Source: Leptospira stimsonii (GTDB lineage: Bacteria; Spirochaetota; Leptospiria; Leptospirales; Leptospiraceae). From it: a stretch of DNA of 64,000 nt. The stretch is taken from positions 318,501-382,500 of the forward strand of contig NZ_QHCT01000002.1 in the NCBI RefSeq assembly GCF_003545885.1. The letters run 5' to 3'. Every line of letters begins with the position of its first letter. Position 1 is the stretch's first letter. The position numbers were made by a program, and so were the translations under genes. Shown here one piece after another: positions 63,913 to 64,000 of this stretch. Under the pieces are notes generated by a model. That model was given only the letters and a program-made list of their open reading frames with translations. It made no database searches and had not been told where the DNA came from.

Positions 63913-64000
63913 CTACGAATAGACAGTGTTCATTCTCATGTAAACGCCGGGATTCTTCTTTACGTAATCGATCAGGTCATTCTGCTGAATGGAATACAGT
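63913..64000 (-). CDS. Partial CDS, C-terminus only
   Basis: The right edge of the window holds the end of a leftward gene: 28 residues (LYSIQQNDLIDYVKKNPGVY and so on) to a TAG at 63913-63915. It ends 17 bp before the acyl-CoA dehydrogenase start, so the two are probably one transcript. Too short to assign. Confidence 0.6.
   Translation of the reverse strand, partial: LYSIQQNDLIDYVKKNPGVYMRMNTVYS

Overview
The window is chromosomal DNA of a spirochaete, almost certainly a pathogenic-group Leptospira. The genus call rests on gene content and style: a spirochaete-type FliG end, DUF1577, OmpL-like (BBP2) porin and phasin-like proteins, many lipoproteins with relaxed lipoboxes, frequent TTG/GTG starts, scattered single tRNA genes without encoded CCA, and dense non-coding structured repeats. 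No phage, IS element, CRISPR array or rRNA operon was seen.

Layout. 1-2800: end of fliG, tRNA-Asp, pgsA-like gene and tRNA-Leu, both tRNAs trailed by structured repeats. 2.8-8.9 kb: DUF1993, a polysaccharide deacetylase next to a membrane GT2 synthase, lysS and a strong terminator. 8.9-17 kb: WecG/TagA glycosyltransferase, thiS-thiE, rsmE, a LolA-like protein, a eukaryotic-type IMP dehydrogenase, DUF1577 and an EAL phosphodiesterase. 17-28 kb: an envelope-glycan region with three multi-pass GT-C/O-antigen-ligase-like proteins, a 69-bp minisatellite, then an operon of DprE2-like reductase, DprE1-like oxidase, GT-C transferase and DPM1-like GT2. This looks like a polyprenyl-phosphate sugar (possibly D-arabinofuranose) pathway. 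28-33.6 kb: bpt, rnhA-like, cca and a porin behind a textbook sigma-54 promoter. 34-40.5 kb: a CzcCBA-type heavy-metal RND operon with an upstream palindrome. 41-46.5 kb: secA, a class I glutamine amidotransferase, a TlpA-like lipoprotein and an acidic protein. 46.5-50.8 kb: MAF/DUF115 glycosyltransferase, response regulator, HEAT-repeat protein and two exported proteins. 50.8-53.3 kb: a duplicated CAT-anticodon tRNA, one copy interrupted by a hairpin, tandem structured repeats and a frameshifted DUF6968-like gene. 53.3-64 kb: alpha/beta hydrolase, bifunctional nuclease, phasin-like protein, MFS transporter, beta-helix lipoprotein, ACT-domain protein, outer-membrane protein and acyl-CoA dehydrogenase.

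The strongest candidate for an undescribed system is a family of non-coding structured elements sitting on tRNA 3' ends (tRNA-Asp, tRNA-Leu and the CAT tRNA). Each unit begins with the reverse complement of the T-arm of its own tRNA and ends with a copy of that T-arm's 3' strand. It carries hairpins with conserved loops but unrelated, mutually complementary stems. One hairpin (loop TCYCTAYGGRTC) occurs nine times with covarying stems and a covarying loop pair. It appears as an insertion relative to a sister sequence at two places, one of them inside a tRNA T-arm. The second point of interest is the DprE1/DprE2 pair in a spirochaete.
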